Shown here: one piece after another, positions 1 to 8,240 of the stretch
Layout of the letters: each line of letters starts with the position of its first letter
How positions within the stretch are numbered: the first letter of the stretch is position 1
Notes under the pieces: model-generated
Told to the model about the DNA's origin: nothing
Databases searched by the model: none
The model's input: only the letters and a program-made list of their open reading frames with translations
Source of the DNA: Plectonema cf. radiosum LEGE 06105
GTDB taxonomy: Bacteria > Cyanobacteriota > Cyanobacteriia > Cyanobacteriales > Nostocaceae
NCBI RefSeq assembly: GCF_015207665.1
Contig: NZ_JADEWL010000008.1
Span: 1 to 64,000, forward strand
Length of the DNA: 64,000 bases
Direction of reading: 5' to 3'
Translations under genes and position numbers: made by a program

Positions 1-72
1 GATGGGGGGATGGGGAGATGGGGGGAAATTAACCAACAACCACCAACTGTCAACTGTCAACTATTAACTAAT
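1..72. repeat. G-rich and CAACTGT-type short tandem repeats
   Basis: G-rich runs (gatgggg variants) are followed by 7-nt units of the CAACTGT/CAACTAT kind that end right at the start codon of the next gene. Short tandem repeats of this type recur between many genes in the window. Confidence 0.8.
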
Positions 73-73
73 A

Positions 74-781
74 ATGAGACCTTATCACAATATTGAAATT
101 ATTGAATGTGGCGAAGCTTTTATCAAAATTCCTTTGAGAGAGTTTGCGGTAGAATCTCCTCATCCTTATGAAAAATTGGGCGCTCCTTATGGAGAACATT
201 CTCCTTATTTTATTCGTGAAACTGTTGTTAAATATTTGATAGAAGCTCAAACATATCTACAACAATTGCGTCCAGATTGGCGCATTCAAATTTTTGATGC
301 TTATCGTCCTGTTGCGGTACAAAAATTTATGGTTAATTATACTTTTTCCCAAGTTATAGAAGAAAAAGGATTGATTGAATCTAATTTATCAGAAGTAGAA
401 AAACAAAGTATTTGGCAAGAGGTTTACAAAATTTGGGCTGAACCGAGTCTAGATGAAAAAACACCTCCTCCCCATTCTACGGGTGCTGCGGTGGATGTCA
501 CCTTAGTTGATGAAATGGGACAAGTTGTAGATATGGGTTCACCAATTGATGAGCTTTCAGATAGGTCACTTCCCGATTATTATGCTCAGATTCAAGACGA
601 ACAAGCATTACATTATCACGCTAACCGTTTGTTATTAAAAGATGTGATGGAAAAAGCTGGATTTACACGCAATCCTAGAGAATGGTGGCATTTTTCATTT
701 GGTGACCAAATGTGGGCTTGGTTGAAGAATCAAGCCAATCCGGATCATAAATGTATAGCTTGTTATGGAAGGTTATTTTAG
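74..781 (+). CDS. D-alanyl-D-alanine dipeptidase, VanX/M15D family
   Basis: Predicted zinc dipeptidase of peptidase family M15D that hydrolyses D-Ala-D-Ala; outside resistant Gram-positives such enzymes are thought to recycle cell-wall dipeptide. The 235 residues carry the VanX signature: Arg78 in DAYRP, HSTGAAVD with zinc ligands His134 and Asp141, and EWWHF with catalytic Glu203 and zinc ligand His206. I see no clear signal peptide, so it is probably cytoplasmic. The start codon sits directly behind a short tandem repeat and has no recognisable Shine-Dalgarno sequence. It stands alone, with a palindromic repeat element following. There is no vanA/vanH-like neighbour, so a role in glycopeptide resistance is not suggested. 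Confidence 0.9.
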   Translation: MRPYHNIEIIECGEAFIKIPLREFAVESPHPYEKLGAPYGEHSPYFIRETVVKYLIEAQTYLQQLRPDWRIQIFDAYRPVAVQKFMVNYTFSQVIEEKGLIESNLSEVEKQSIWQEVYKIWAEPSLDEKTPPPHSTGAAVDVTLVDEMGQVVDMGSPIDELSDRSLPDYYAQIQDEQALHYHANRLLLKDVMEKAGFTRNPREWWHFSFGDQMWAWLKNQANPDHKCIACYGRLF

Positions 782-798
782 TTAATTTTTGTGGGCAG

Positions 799-982
799 AG
801 AAGTCGGGTTTCTCAGAGGATGTTTTAAAAGTATCCGGCGGTTTAAACCGCTACTACACAAACAAAGTCCACCTGTGTGGACTAGTAATTTAGAACCCGC
901 CTTACGGCGGGTGCCGGTTTGTGTAGCTGCGACTTATAGTCGCCAGACTTTCAAAACATCCTCTCAAAGAAACCCGACTTCT
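799..982. mobile_element. Nested-palindrome MITE-like element, full copy
   Basis: Bounded by perfect 15-nt inverted repeats (AGAAGTCGGGTTTCT at 799-813 and its complement at 968-982), extended inward by a second inverted pair around GAGGATGTTTT. Inside are small palindromes in a row: gcggtttaaaccgc (838-851), gtccacctgtgtggac (868-883), cccgccttacggcggg (897-912) and gcgacttatagtcgc (929-943). It has no coding capacity that I trust. A partial copy in the other orientation lies at 3584-3705. The ends match the isolated CCCGACTTCT fragments seen elsewhere in the window. Confidence 0.75.
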
Positions 983-989
983 GGATAAT

Positions 990-1025
990 AACTGTCAACT
1001 GTCAACTGTCAACTATCAACCATCA
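990..1025. repeat. CAACTGT heptamer repeat reaching into the aldo/keto reductase stop codon
   Basis: Tandem 7-nt units (actgtca/actatca/accatca). The stop codon of the minus-strand reductase gene (complement of 1023-1025) lies within the last degenerate unit. Confidence 0.75.
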
Positions 1026-2204
1026 ACTTTGCGATAAACGTTTTACTTCTTCACCTCCTAAAATCCGATCTGCTTCTGCAAGAATGCTGGGAATTACATC
1101 AGCATAAGGACTATTTTGCAGACACGAGCGCAAATCTAATTGATTAATTTGACTGGCTTTATTACCGGGAAACCAATGTCCCCCACTTCCTAAAAGGTTA
1201 TAGCGCATTTTTGCATATTCTTTCATGTTGTAGGCAACACCTAGATTCCATAACCACAAAATCATCGGGATATTTACATTTCCTGGTGTTTCTTCGTGTT
1301 TGGGTAATCCTACGTGCCAATTTTTCGCCCAGTCTTCTCCTAAAGTGGCGATCGCCTCTTGTTCTAATCTAGTCAAAATTGGTGGTAATATTTCTGAGGC
1401 TTGATCTAATAAATCTAAAGTTTTGAGATGTTCGTCAAAGTCTGTTGGCTTTGCTGCACCCAATGATAAAGTATGTACTTGAGGATGACTCAGACAAAAT
1501 AAGTCATTAAATACCATCGGTGATAAAGGATCGCACAGCTTTACTAATTTTTCCGGTGGATCATAAAGTCTACCACCTTTATCGGAAGGACTGATGATAA
1601 ATACTCCCATATCATGATGGGTAGCGGCTTCAATTGCAGCCCAATTATCCTGCTTAATATAATACCAATGCAGGTTGACATAATCGAATTGATTGGTTTT
1701 AATTGCTTCAATAATAATATCGGTTGAGCCATGAGTAGAAAAGCCAATAAATCTAATTTTTCCTTGGGCTTGAAACTTTCTGGCAATCTCTAAACAACCA
1801 CCGGGACGAATCGTATTTTCTAAAGTTTCCCTATTGTTAATACCGTGAATTCCTAATAAATCAATATAATCTAAACGCAGATTTTTTAAAGATTGTTCCA
1901 AAGTATTTTCAAATTCTTTTGCATCTGCTTTTGGAGATACTTTAGTTTGTATTATTAGTTGTTGGCGAGGAAATTTCGGTAAAATTCGTCCTAGTTGTAC
2001 TTCAGAAGTACCGTAACCGCGAGCAGTTTCAATATGGTTAATACCAATTTCTAGAGATTTATTAATCGTTGCTTCCAAATTTTGCTGATTTTTATGAGGA
2101 ATCTCCTCCTGGGGTACATCTTGCCATTTGTACTGATATCGCATCCCACCGCAGGAGAAAACAGGCATTTGTAATTCGGTGCGTCCAAATCGTCTGTATA
2201 GCAT
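1023..2204 (-). CDS. Aldo/keto reductase, COG1453-like, with degenerate ferredoxin tail
   Basis: Predicted NAD(P)H-dependent oxidoreductase of 393 residues. The (beta/alpha)8 AKR domain fills about residues 1-290. The catalytic tetrad can be placed at Glu59 (HIETARGYG, where most AKRs have Asp), Tyr64, Lys88 (QTKVS) and His120 (LLGIH). The C-terminal 100 residues align with the 4Fe-4S ferredoxin-like tail of COG1453 proteins (NVNIPMILWLWNLG corresponds to the usual INIP helix), but the cluster cysteines are missing: only one Cys (RSCLQ) remains. So the fold seems kept without the clusters. Substrate unknown. The stop codon lies in a tandem repeat. Confidence 0.85.
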   Translation of the reverse strand: MLYRRFGRTELQMPVFSCGGMRYQYKWQDVPQEEIPHKNQQNLEATINKSLEIGINHIETARGYGTSEVQLGRILPKFPRQQLIIQTKVSPKADAKEFENTLEQSLKNLRLDYIDLLGIHGINNRETLENTIRPGGCLEIARKFQAQGKIRFIGFSTHGSTDIIIEAIKTNQFDYVNLHWYYIKQDNWAAIEAATHHDMGVFIISPSDKGGRLYDPPEKLVKLCDPLSPMVFNDLFCLSHPQVHTLSLGAAKPTDFDEHLKTLDLLDQASEILPPILTRLEQEAIATLGEDWAKNWHVGLPKHEETPGNVNIPMILWLWNLGVAYNMKEYAKMRYNLLGSGGHWFPGNKASQINQLDLRSCLQNSPYADVIPSILAEADRILGGEEVKRLSQS

Positions 2205-2412
2205 GGGGAAATTTAGAAATTAAAAATAATAAAGAACTATTTCGATCATCATTCTGTCAGAGGGTAATACCTGAATTCAAGAAAATCTTTGATTTATTCT
2301 CATTAAAGTTATTACCTTTTCCTGGAGTATAACAATCTCCTTAGTTCGTTAAAATAAAGTCATAGCACCGCAACTCAGCTATCCTTCTGATTTAATTAAC
2401 CAAAATCCGACC

Positions 2413-2991
2413 ATGCAAACTAGCGAAACTGTCTTTAACCTACGTCTGTGGAATGTTGAGGAATATCATCGCATGGCTGCCAGTGGTATCTTGGATGAGG
2501 ATGAAAGGGTGGAACTACTCGAAGGTAAAATTATTTGGATGAGTGCGAAAGGTACAGCCCATGCTTCAGCAGTGGCAAGAAGTTATAAACTATTTGTAAG
2601 TCTGTTAGATGGTTTAGCTTGGATAATTAGCCAAGACCCGATTGCTTTAAATCAATTTTCTGAACCGGAACCTGATATTTCAATTGTGAAAATTGACCCG
2701 CTTGACTACGCTGATCACCATCCGACAACAGAGGAAATATATTTAATTATTGAAGTTGCTGATAGTAGTTTGAAATTTCATCGGCAAACAAAAAGTAAAT
2801 CCTATGCCAAAAGTGGGATTAGGGATTACTGGGTTTTAGATGTGATAAATCGTCAGTTATATGTATTAAGAGAACCTGGGGAAGAGGGTTATCAACAAGA
2901 AGTTATTCTCGATGAGAATGCAATGATTTTTCCGTTAGAATTTCCTGGGTTACAAATTCAAGTCAAACAGATGTTACCACCTGTCAAATAA
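2413..2991 (+). CDS. Uma2 family (DUF820) PD-(D/E)XK nuclease-like protein
   Basis: 192-residue protein of the Uma2/DUF820 family, which is greatly expanded in cyanobacteria and has a restriction-endonuclease-like fold; its function in the cell is not established. Visible hallmarks are RVELLEGKI with Glu37, EPDISIV with Asp88 and IIEVADSS with Glu114, followed by lysines and the typical YAKSGIRDYWVLD segment. The putative active-site acidic residues are therefore present. It is monocistronic, between the divergent reductase and gifA. No partner gene suggests a specific target. Confidence 0.9.
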   Translation: MQTSETVFNLRLWNVEEYHRMAASGILDEDERVELLEGKIIWMSAKGTAHASAVARSYKLFVSLLDGLAWIISQDPIALNQFSEPEPDISIVKIDPLDYADHHPTTEEIYLIIEVADSSLKFHRQTKSKSYAKSGIRDYWVLDVINRQLYVLREPGEEGYQQEVILDENAMIFPLEFPGLQIQVKQMLPPVK

Positions 2992-3191
2992 ATTAACGTC
3001 AGTACAGGTAGAAAAGTATTCGCAGGATTCGATAATCATATAACTTGGGTTTTTACGACATAAACATCGGTAACAGCACAAAATCCTCATCAAAACCCGA
3101 CTTCTGTAATTACCTAACGTCAGGTTAAATAAAAATGAGAAACTACTTAACATAAATTTATATTTTGTTTTGATAACAAACCGCAAAAACC

Positions 3192-3221
3192 GTAGCCATT
3201 GTTACAGAATTTTTGTAGAAT
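3192..3221 (+). promoter_or_regulatory. NtcA box overlapping the gifA promoter (repressor position)
   Basis: A perfect GTAN8TAC palindrome (GTAGCCATTGTTAC, 3192-3205) lies only 10 nt upstream of a -10-like TAGAAT at 3216-3221. It therefore covers the -35 region rather than the usual activator position 20-24 nt upstream of the -10 box. This geometry fits the known repression of gif genes by NtcA. Confidence 0.8.
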
Positions 3222-3276
3222 AAAGAAAAGCAAGATTAAGCTTACTAAATATTGATTCAAATATAAGGACGTAGAT

Positions 3277-3477
3277 ATGAATACTCAAGAAAAAGCACGT
3301 GCTTTAATGCAAGGTCATTATCAAACAATTAAAAATCGTCAGCAGTCAATGCTCGAACGCGCCGGAGAGCAAATTGGTCTTCCTGAAGGAATGTCTCGCT
3401 ACTGGAACCCAGTTCAAGGAAAGATCACTCCCGGTGGATGGATGAGCTATGACAGCAGTTGTGCGACGATGAGCTAA
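3277..3477 (+). CDS. gifA: Glutamine synthetase inactivating factor IF7
   Basis: A 66-residue basic protein, size and sequence typical of cyanobacterial IF7. When nitrogen is plentiful, IF7 binds glutamine synthetase and inhibits it. The N-terminal part has arginines at positions 8, 21 and 28 (KARALMQGHY, KNRQQSMLER), the same positions I recall as essential for GS binding in Synechocystis IF7. It is convergent with glnA, the same arrangement I remember for Anabaena PCC 7120. A Shine-Dalgarno-like aaggac lies 7 nt before the ATG. The NtcA box upstream (3192-3205) predicts repression during nitrogen shortage, opposite to glnA. Confidence 0.88.
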   Translation: MNTQEKARALMQGHYQTIKNRQQSMLERAGEQIGLPEGMSRYWNPVQGKITPGGWMSYDSSCATMS

Positions 3478-3478
3478 T

Positions 3479-3513
3479 TCGATTTTGGATTTTAGATTTT
3501 GGATTTTGGATTG
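3479..3513. repeat. GATTTTG-type tandem repeat
   Basis: Degenerate heptamer units (gattttggattttagattttggattt) directly after the gifA stop codon, followed by taggagt/gaggagt units to about 3555. Confidence 0.6.
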
Positions 3514-3583
3514 GGAAGAGGGGAATTAAAAGTTAGGAGTTAAGAGTGAGGAGTTATTCCCATCCCCCCTTCTTCCTTTGCCT

Positions 3584-3705
3584 TGGCTACACGAACAAAA
3601 CCCGGATGGTGCGCGGGTTCTAAATTATATAGTCCACGCAGGTGGACTTTGCCTCTGTAGTAGCGGTTTAAACCGCCGGATACTTTTAAAACATCCTCTG
3701 AGAAA
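3584..3705. mobile_element. Partial, inverted copy of the nested-palindrome element
   Basis: Compared with the complement of 799-982, this copy keeps the GGGTTCTAAATTA segment, the GTCCACGCAGGTGGAC palindrome, GTAGTAGCGGTTTAAACCGC and the TTAAAACATCCTCTGAGAAAC end. It lacks the far terminal repeat and part of the first arm. It sits between the convergent gifA and glnA genes, next to the glnA terminator. Confidence 0.7.
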
Positions 3706-3736
3706 CAAAAAAAAGCCACCTTTAAACGGGTGGCTT
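3706..3736 (-). terminator. Rho-independent terminator of glnA
   Basis: Stem AAGCCACC (3713-3720) pairs with GGTGGCTT (3729-3736). On the minus strand it is followed by a run of Ts (As at 3706-3712 on the plus strand). It lies 65 nt beyond the glnA stop codon. Confidence 0.85.
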
Positions 3737-3800
3737 AATTTGTATTTTGAAATTATTGAAATTATTTGCAAATTACCAAAATCTAGAAAATAATTCCAAA

Positions 3801-5216
3801 TTAACAATCGTAGTAAAGCGAAAATTCGTAAGGATGAGGACGTAAACGCATGGGGTTGACTTCAGTGTCTAACTTGTAAGAAATCCAGTTTTCAATGAAG
3901 TCTTCGGTGAATACTCCACCTTCTATTAAGAAATCATGGTCTTTTTCAAGAGCTTCTAAAGCTAAATCCAAAGAACCTGGTGTAGAAGGAACTTTAGCTA
4001 GTTCTTCTGGAGAAAGTTCGTAGATATTCTTATCTAAAGGCTCACCGGGATGGATTTTATTTTTAATGCCATCTAAACCAGCGCAAAGCATCGCCGCAAA
4101 GGCTAGATAGGGGTTACAAGTTGCATCGGGACAACGGAACTCTAAACGCTTGGCTTTAGGATTATCACCAGCAAGAGGAATACGCACAGAAGCGGAACGG
4201 TTTCCTTGGGAGTAAGCCAAGTTTACTGGTGCTTCGTAACCGGGTACCAAACGCTTGTAAGAGTTGGTGCTGGGGTTGGTAAGAGCTAACAGCGCTGGTG
4301 CGTGCTTGAGAATTCCACCAATGTAGTGGAGTCCCATTTCGCTCATTCCTGCATACTGATCGCCAGCGAATAAAGGCTTTCCGTCTTTCCAAATCGATTG
4401 GTGGGTGTGCATACCCGAACCATTATCTTGGAATACAGGCTTGGGCATGAAGGTGACAGATTTACCGTATTTTCTTGCTACGTTCTTAATCACGTATTTG
4501 TAAATCATCAACCAATCGGCAGCTTCAATTAGCTTACCAAAACGGAAACCCAATTCGCACTGACCGCCGGTAGCAACTTCGTGGTGATGCTTCTCAATGG
4601 GAACACCACATTTTGCCATTTCCAACAGCATTTCCGTCCGCATATCTTGAGAGGTATCGGTTGGAGCTACAGGGAAGTAACCTGATTTATAATTTGGCTT
4701 GTAACCGAGGTTGGGACCTTCATCTTTACCGGAATTCCAACGACCTTCTACAGAATCTACATAATAGTAACCCGAATTCTGGGTTTGGTCAAAGCGAACA
4801 TCGTCAAAGATGAAAAATTCAGCTTCCGGACCAAAAAATGCTGTATCACCGACACCAGTTGAGACTAAATAATCAATTGCTTTCTGAGCAATTACCCGAG
4901 GACAACGGTCGTACCATTCACCTGTACGAGGTTCTTTAATACTACATACAATACTGAGGGTAGGTTCTTGCATGAAAGGGTCGATCCAAGCAGTGTTTGG
5001 ATCTAGTACCATTGCCATATCTGACTCGTTGATGGCTTTCCAACCCCGAATGCTGGAACCGTCGAATGGTACACCCTCGGTAAAAGAACTTTCATCAATT
5101 TGGTCTTGGAACATTGTTAAATGCTGCCAAATCCCTGGCATATCGATGAATTTCAGATCGATCATCTGAATTTTTTGGTCTTGAATCATTTTCAAGACTT
5201 CTTGTGGGGTTGTCAT
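3801..5216 (-). CDS. glnA: Glutamine synthetase type I
   Basis: ATP-dependent ligation of ammonium to glutamate, the entry step of nitrogen assimilation; a cytoplasmic dodecamer. The 471 residues are the normal GSI length. Characteristic segments are VPFDGSSI near residue 50, EAEFFIFD (metal-binding Glu), [13 protein letters not shown], the [10 protein letters not shown] stretch and [10 protein letters not shown]. Cyanobacterial GS is controlled by binding of IF7/IF17 rather than by adenylylation, and the IF7 gene is the convergent neighbour. The apcF gene is divergent, with 364 bp between the start codons. A class-II NtcA promoter lies upstream and a strong terminator downstream. Confidence 0.98.
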   Translation of the reverse strand: MTTPQEVLKMIQDQKIQMIDLKFIDMPGIWQHLTMFQDQIDESSFTEGVPFDGSSIRGWKAINESDMAMVLDPNTAWIDPFMQEPTLSIVCSIKEPRTGEWYDRCPRVIAQKAIDYLVSTGVGDTAFFGPEAEFFIFDDVRFDQTQNSGYYYVDSVEGRWNSGKDEGPNLGYKPNYKSGYFPVAPTDTSQDMRTEMLLEMAKCGVPIEKHHHEVATGGQCELGFRFGKLIEAADWLMIYKYVIKNVARKYGKSVTFMPKPVFQDNGSGMHTHQSIWKDGKPLFAGDQYAGMSEMGLHYIGGILKHAPALLALTNPSTNSYKRLVPGYEAPVNLAYSQGNRSASVRIPLAGDNPKAKRLEFRCPDATCNPYLAFAAMLCAGLDGIKNKIHPGEPLDKNIYELSPEELAKVPSTPGSLDLALEALEKDHDFLIEGGVFTEDFIENWISYKLDTEVNPMRLRPHPYEFSLYYDC

Positions 5217-5316
5217 GGTTACTCCTTACTTGCCAATACGCAATGGATTAAAACTGAAATATTCAAAAACTGTTGACCCTTCTGTTGCTGAAACCACTTG
5301 TTGACACACCTGGAAT

Positions 5317-5358
5317 ATCCTAAATATAGGGGAGTCCAAAAATAGTATCATTTGTTAC
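5317..5358 (-). promoter_or_regulatory. NtcA-activated promoter of glnA
   Basis: On the minus strand the perfect NtcA box GTAACAAATGATAC (5345-5358) is followed, after exactly 22 nt, by TAGGAT (5317-5322), which fits the -10 form TAN3T. This is the canonical class-II NtcA activator layout (GTAN8TAC-N20-24-TAN3T). The start codon is about 100 nt further downstream. Confidence 0.85.
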
Positions 5359-5580
5359 AGATTTTATATTCTAAAGGTCATGTTAACCTTTTATTAAATC
5401 ATCTACACAAAAATAAAAGTTCATAGAGATGTGGGTCAACTTTGGCATAGAATCCTTAAGTAGTATGGATTACTTTTGTGCCAAGTTTTGGCTAAGTTAC
5501 CACAAAATAGGTTTTTTTTGATGGATAGTTAGCCAAATTAATATCAAATCATAGTCAAGAATGATTGGGGAATAATAAAA

Positions 5581-6090
5581 ATGCAAGATGCTGTAACAAA
5601 TTTAATTAAGAATTATGACATTAGCGGTCGCTATTTTGATCGAAATGCAGTAGATTCGCTTAAATCTTATTTTGAAAGCGGTACCCAAAGAGTACAAGCT
5701 GCTGCTGCAATCAATTCTAATGCTGCTTTCATTGTCAAAGAATCTGCCGTGAAATTATTTGAAGACCAGCCAGAGTTGATTCGTCCCGGTGGAAACGCTT
5801 ACACTACCCGTCGTTATGCGGCTTGTCTGCGGGACATGGATTATTACTTGCGTTACGCAACTTATGCTTTAGTTGCTGGCAGCATGGATGTGTTGGACGA
5901 GCGAGTATTGCAAGGTTTACGCGAAACTTACAACTCTTTAGGAGTACCCATCGCTCCCACAGTTGCCGGTATCCAAATCATGAAAGATATGGTTAAAGAG
6001 CAAGTAGCCGCATCCGGTATATCTGATACCAGTTTTGTTGATGAACCGTTTGACTATATGACAAGGGAGTTGAGCGAAATAGATATTTAA
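5581..6090 (+). CDS. apcF: Allophycocyanin beta-18 subunit
   Basis: Phycobilisome core component that replaces one ApcB in the terminal-emitter trimers and helps transfer energy to the photosystems. The 169-residue globin-like phycobiliprotein has the chromophore cysteine Cys82 in AACLRDMDYYLRYATYAL and the Asn72 (PGGNAY) that is methylated in beta-type subunits. The sequence is closer to ApcF than to ApcB, for example NYDISGRYFDRNAVDSLKSY and the MTRELSEIDI end. It diverges from glnA. A tandem repeat block follows directly, and I see no clear terminator. Confidence 0.93.
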   Translation: MQDAVTNLIKNYDISGRYFDRNAVDSLKSYFESGTQRVQAAAAINSNAAFIVKESAVKLFEDQPELIRPGGNAYTTRRYAACLRDMDYYLRYATYALVAGSMDVLDERVLQGLRETYNSLGVPIAPTVAGIQIMKDMVKEQVAASGISDTSFVDEPFDYMTRELSEIDI

Positions 6091-6097
6091 TTTCGCT

Positions 6098-6297
6098 GGT
6101 AATGGGTAATAGGTAATGGGTAATAGGGACAGGGATGGGTAATAGGTAATAGGGAATGGGTAATAGGTAAGGAGAAGATGGGGAGAAATCCAATTACCAA
6201 TCACCAATCCCCAATTACCGATTACCAATCACCAATCCCCAATTACCGATTACCAATCACCAATCCCCAATTACCGATTACCAATTACCAATTCTCA
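6098..6297. repeat. Two STRR blocks, one with a 28-bp higher-order unit
   Basis: GGTAATG/GGTAATA heptamers fill about 6098-6178. From about 6190 to 6297 the complementary-type CCAATTA/CCGATTA/CCAATCA/CCAATCC heptamers are arranged as a 28-bp unit of four 7-mers, present about three times. The block ends at the tlyA start codon, and its translation gives a spurious N-terminal extension to that frame. Confidence 0.85.
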
Positions 6298-7128
6298 ATG
6301 AAACAACGACTTGATATTCTGTTAGTAGAACTTGGTTTGTCTTCCTCTCGTCAGCAAGCGCAGCGGTTGATTCAAGCTGGTGAGGTGCAGGTTGATAATC
6401 AGTTGGTGGACAAAGCGGGAACATCTGTTGATGTAGCGGCTGTAATTAAGGTTAAGCAGAAGTCGCGTTTTGTGTCTCGTGGTGGGGAAAAGTTAGTTAA
6501 GGCTTTGGATACTTTTGCGATTCCCGTGCAAGGACGTGTTTGTTTGGATGGCGGAATTTCTACTGGTGGATTTACTGATTGTTTACTGCAATTTGGAGCA
6601 AAATTAGTTTACGGTATTGATGTCGGTTATGGACAAGTTGATTGGCGTTTGCGAAATGATACGCGGGTAATTTTACGTGAGCGTACTAATTTACGGCATT
6701 TGACTCCAGAAGATTTGTATGGAGATGGAGGAGAGGTTGATCAAAAGGACTTTCCTGATTTAGCTGTGGTAGATGTATCGTTTATTTCTTTAACGAAGGT
6801 TTTACCTGCGTTGTGGAATCTTCTACAATCTCCTCGGGAAGCTTTGTTATTAGTAAAACCACAGTTTGAAGTTGGCAAAAACCGAGTTGGAAAGAAAGGG
6901 GTTGTACGTAACCCTAATGACCAAGCTGATGCCATTTTTCAGGTTTTGCAAACTGCTATAGAGTTAGGATGGCATTACAAAGGTTTAACTTGGTCGCCGA
7001 TAACTGGTCCTGCTGGTAATATTGAGTATCTTTTATGGTTGGGATATGACAACGAAATTATACAGCTTGATTTAGCACAGATTAAGCAAATAACTTTTAA
7101 TGCTGCTACCGATTTAAAGCAAAATTAA
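6298..7128 (+). CDS. TlyA family rRNA 2'-O-methyltransferase / hemolysin A-like
   Basis: 276-residue protein with an N-terminal S4 RNA-binding domain (residues 1-60, RLDILLVELGLSSSRQQAQR) and an FtsJ-like Rossmann methyltransferase domain with LDGGISTGGFTD at about 83-94 as the SAM-binding loop. Family members 2'-O-methylate 16S and 23S rRNA. The frame is open from 6178, but that extension is only translated tandem repeat, so the ATG at 6298, whose protein begins MKQRLDILLV as expected, is chosen. There is no Shine-Dalgarno sequence because the repeat runs up to the start. The alpha/beta hydrolase follows 56 nt later. Confidence 0.92.
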   Translation: MKQRLDILLVELGLSSSRQQAQRLIQAGEVQVDNQLVDKAGTSVDVAAVIKVKQKSRFVSRGGEKLVKALDTFAIPVQGRVCLDGGISTGGFTDCLLQFGAKLVYGIDVGYGQVDWRLRNDTRVILRERTNLRHLTPEDLYGDGGEVDQKDFPDLAVVDVSFISLTKVLPALWNLLQSPREALLLVKPQFEVGKNRVGKKGVVRNPNDQADAIFQVLQTAIELGWHYKGLTWSPITGPAGNIEYLLWLGYDNEIIQLDLAQIKQITFNAATDLKQN

Positions 7129-7184
7129 ACCCCATCACAAAGTAAACTAATTAATATTTTAATTAATATTTTTAATTAATATTT

Positions 7185-8081
7185 ATGTTTCCTAAGTTTC
7201 CTAAATTTCTTCCTACCGGGGTTGAGCAGTTAACGGAATCTGCTTCAATTGCTCTGGCTCAAACTCTACAGCAAATACCTTTAACGACTCCTTTAAGTAA
7301 GCAGGCAATCACTACAACTTACGTGCATCAAGGTAGCGGTGGTAAACCGTTTTTACTGATACATGGTTTTGATAGTTCGGTGTTAGAATACCGTCGTTTA
7401 TTACCGTTATTAGCAGCAGAAAATCAAACTTGGGCTGTTGATTTATTAGGTTTTGGCTTTACTGATCGACTTACTGGAATCAAGTTTAGCCCAAATGAAA
7501 TTAAAACTCATCTTTACTGCTTTTGGAAAACTTTAATTAATCAACCTGTAATATTAGTCGGTGCTTCAATGGGAGGTGCAGCAGCGATTGATTTTACTTT
7601 AGCTTATCCGGAAGTAGTAGAAAAATTAGTATTAATTGATAGTGCGGGTTTAACTGGTGGTTCACCAATAAGTAAATTGATGTTTCCACCGTTAGATTAT
7701 TTGGCAACAGAATTTTTAAAAAATCGTAAAATACGTCAAAGTATAAGTCGTACAGCTTATCAAAACAAACAATTAGCAACTGAAGATGCTTTATTTTGTG
7801 GTGCCTTACATTTAGAAATGCCCAATTGGAATCAAGCCTTGATTGCTTTTACAAAAAGTGGTGGTTATCAAGCTTTTGAACCAAAGCAACTTGAAGAAAT
7901 TAACCAAGAAACATTAATACTATGGGGCGATCAAGATAAAATATTAGGTATTAAGGATGCCCCAAAATTTGCAAGGGCAATTCCTCATAGTAAACTCATC
8001 TGGATTAAAGATAGCGGACACGTTCCTCATTTAGAACATCCACAAATTACCGCAAAAGAAATTTTGCATTTTAGTTATTAG
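7185..8081 (+). CDS. Alpha/beta hydrolase
   Basis: 298-residue alpha/beta-hydrolase-fold protein of unknown substrate. The oxyanion-hole motif LLIHGFDSS starts near residue 57, the nucleophile elbow GASMGG gives Ser128, a candidate acid Asp lies in LWGDQDKILG near 250, and His279 lies in DSGHVPHLEHP. The catalytic triad is complete. I see no signal peptide, so it is probably cytoplasmic. It is co-directional with tlyA and may be co-transcribed. A long tandem repeat follows the stop codon. Confidence 0.9.
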   Translation: MFPKFPKFLPTGVEQLTESASIALAQTLQQIPLTTPLSKQAITTTYVHQGSGGKPFLLIHGFDSSVLEYRRLLPLLAAENQTWAVDLLGFGFTDRLTGIKFSPNEIKTHLYCFWKTLINQPVILVGASMGGAAAIDFTLAYPEVVEKLVLIDSAGLTGGSPISKLMFPPLDYLATEFLKNRKIRQSISRTAYQNKQLATEDALFCGALHLEMPNWNQALIAFTKSGGYQAFEPKQLEEINQETLILWGDQDKILGIKDAPKFARAIPHSKLIWIKDSGHVPHLEHPQITAKEILHFSY

Positions 8082-8082
8082 T

Positions 8083-8232
8083 GGTTGGTTGATAGTTGTT
8101 GGTTGTTAGTGGTTGGTTGTTAGTTGATGGTTGATGATTGTTGGTTGGTGGTTGTTAGTGGTTGGTTGTTAACTCATAACTCCTAACTCATAACTCCTAA
8201 CTCCTAACTCCTAACTCCTAACTCCCAACTCC
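8083..8232. repeat. GGTTGTT/GGTTGAT and TAACTCC tandem repeats
   Basis: A stretch of ggttggt/tgttagt-type heptamers (about 8083-8170) passes into TAACTCA/TAACTCC heptamers (about 8171-8231). It separates two convergent genes, and I see no separate terminator. Confidence 0.85.
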
Positions 8233-8240
8233 GGTGGTTA

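Noticed and set aside
74-781. Vancomycin resistance gene cluster
   Set aside because: Only a VanX-like dipeptidase is present. No VanH, VanA or VanS/R genes are nearby, and such dipeptidases occur in sensitive bacteria.
791-988. 65-codon open frame over the palindromic element
   Set aside because: It is a translation of inverted repeats, and a second copy of the repeat gives a similar false frame on the other strand at 3625-3807.
6178-6297. N-terminal extension of TlyA
   Set aside because: It consists only of translated tandem heptamers, and the true N-terminus of the family begins at the ATG at 6298.
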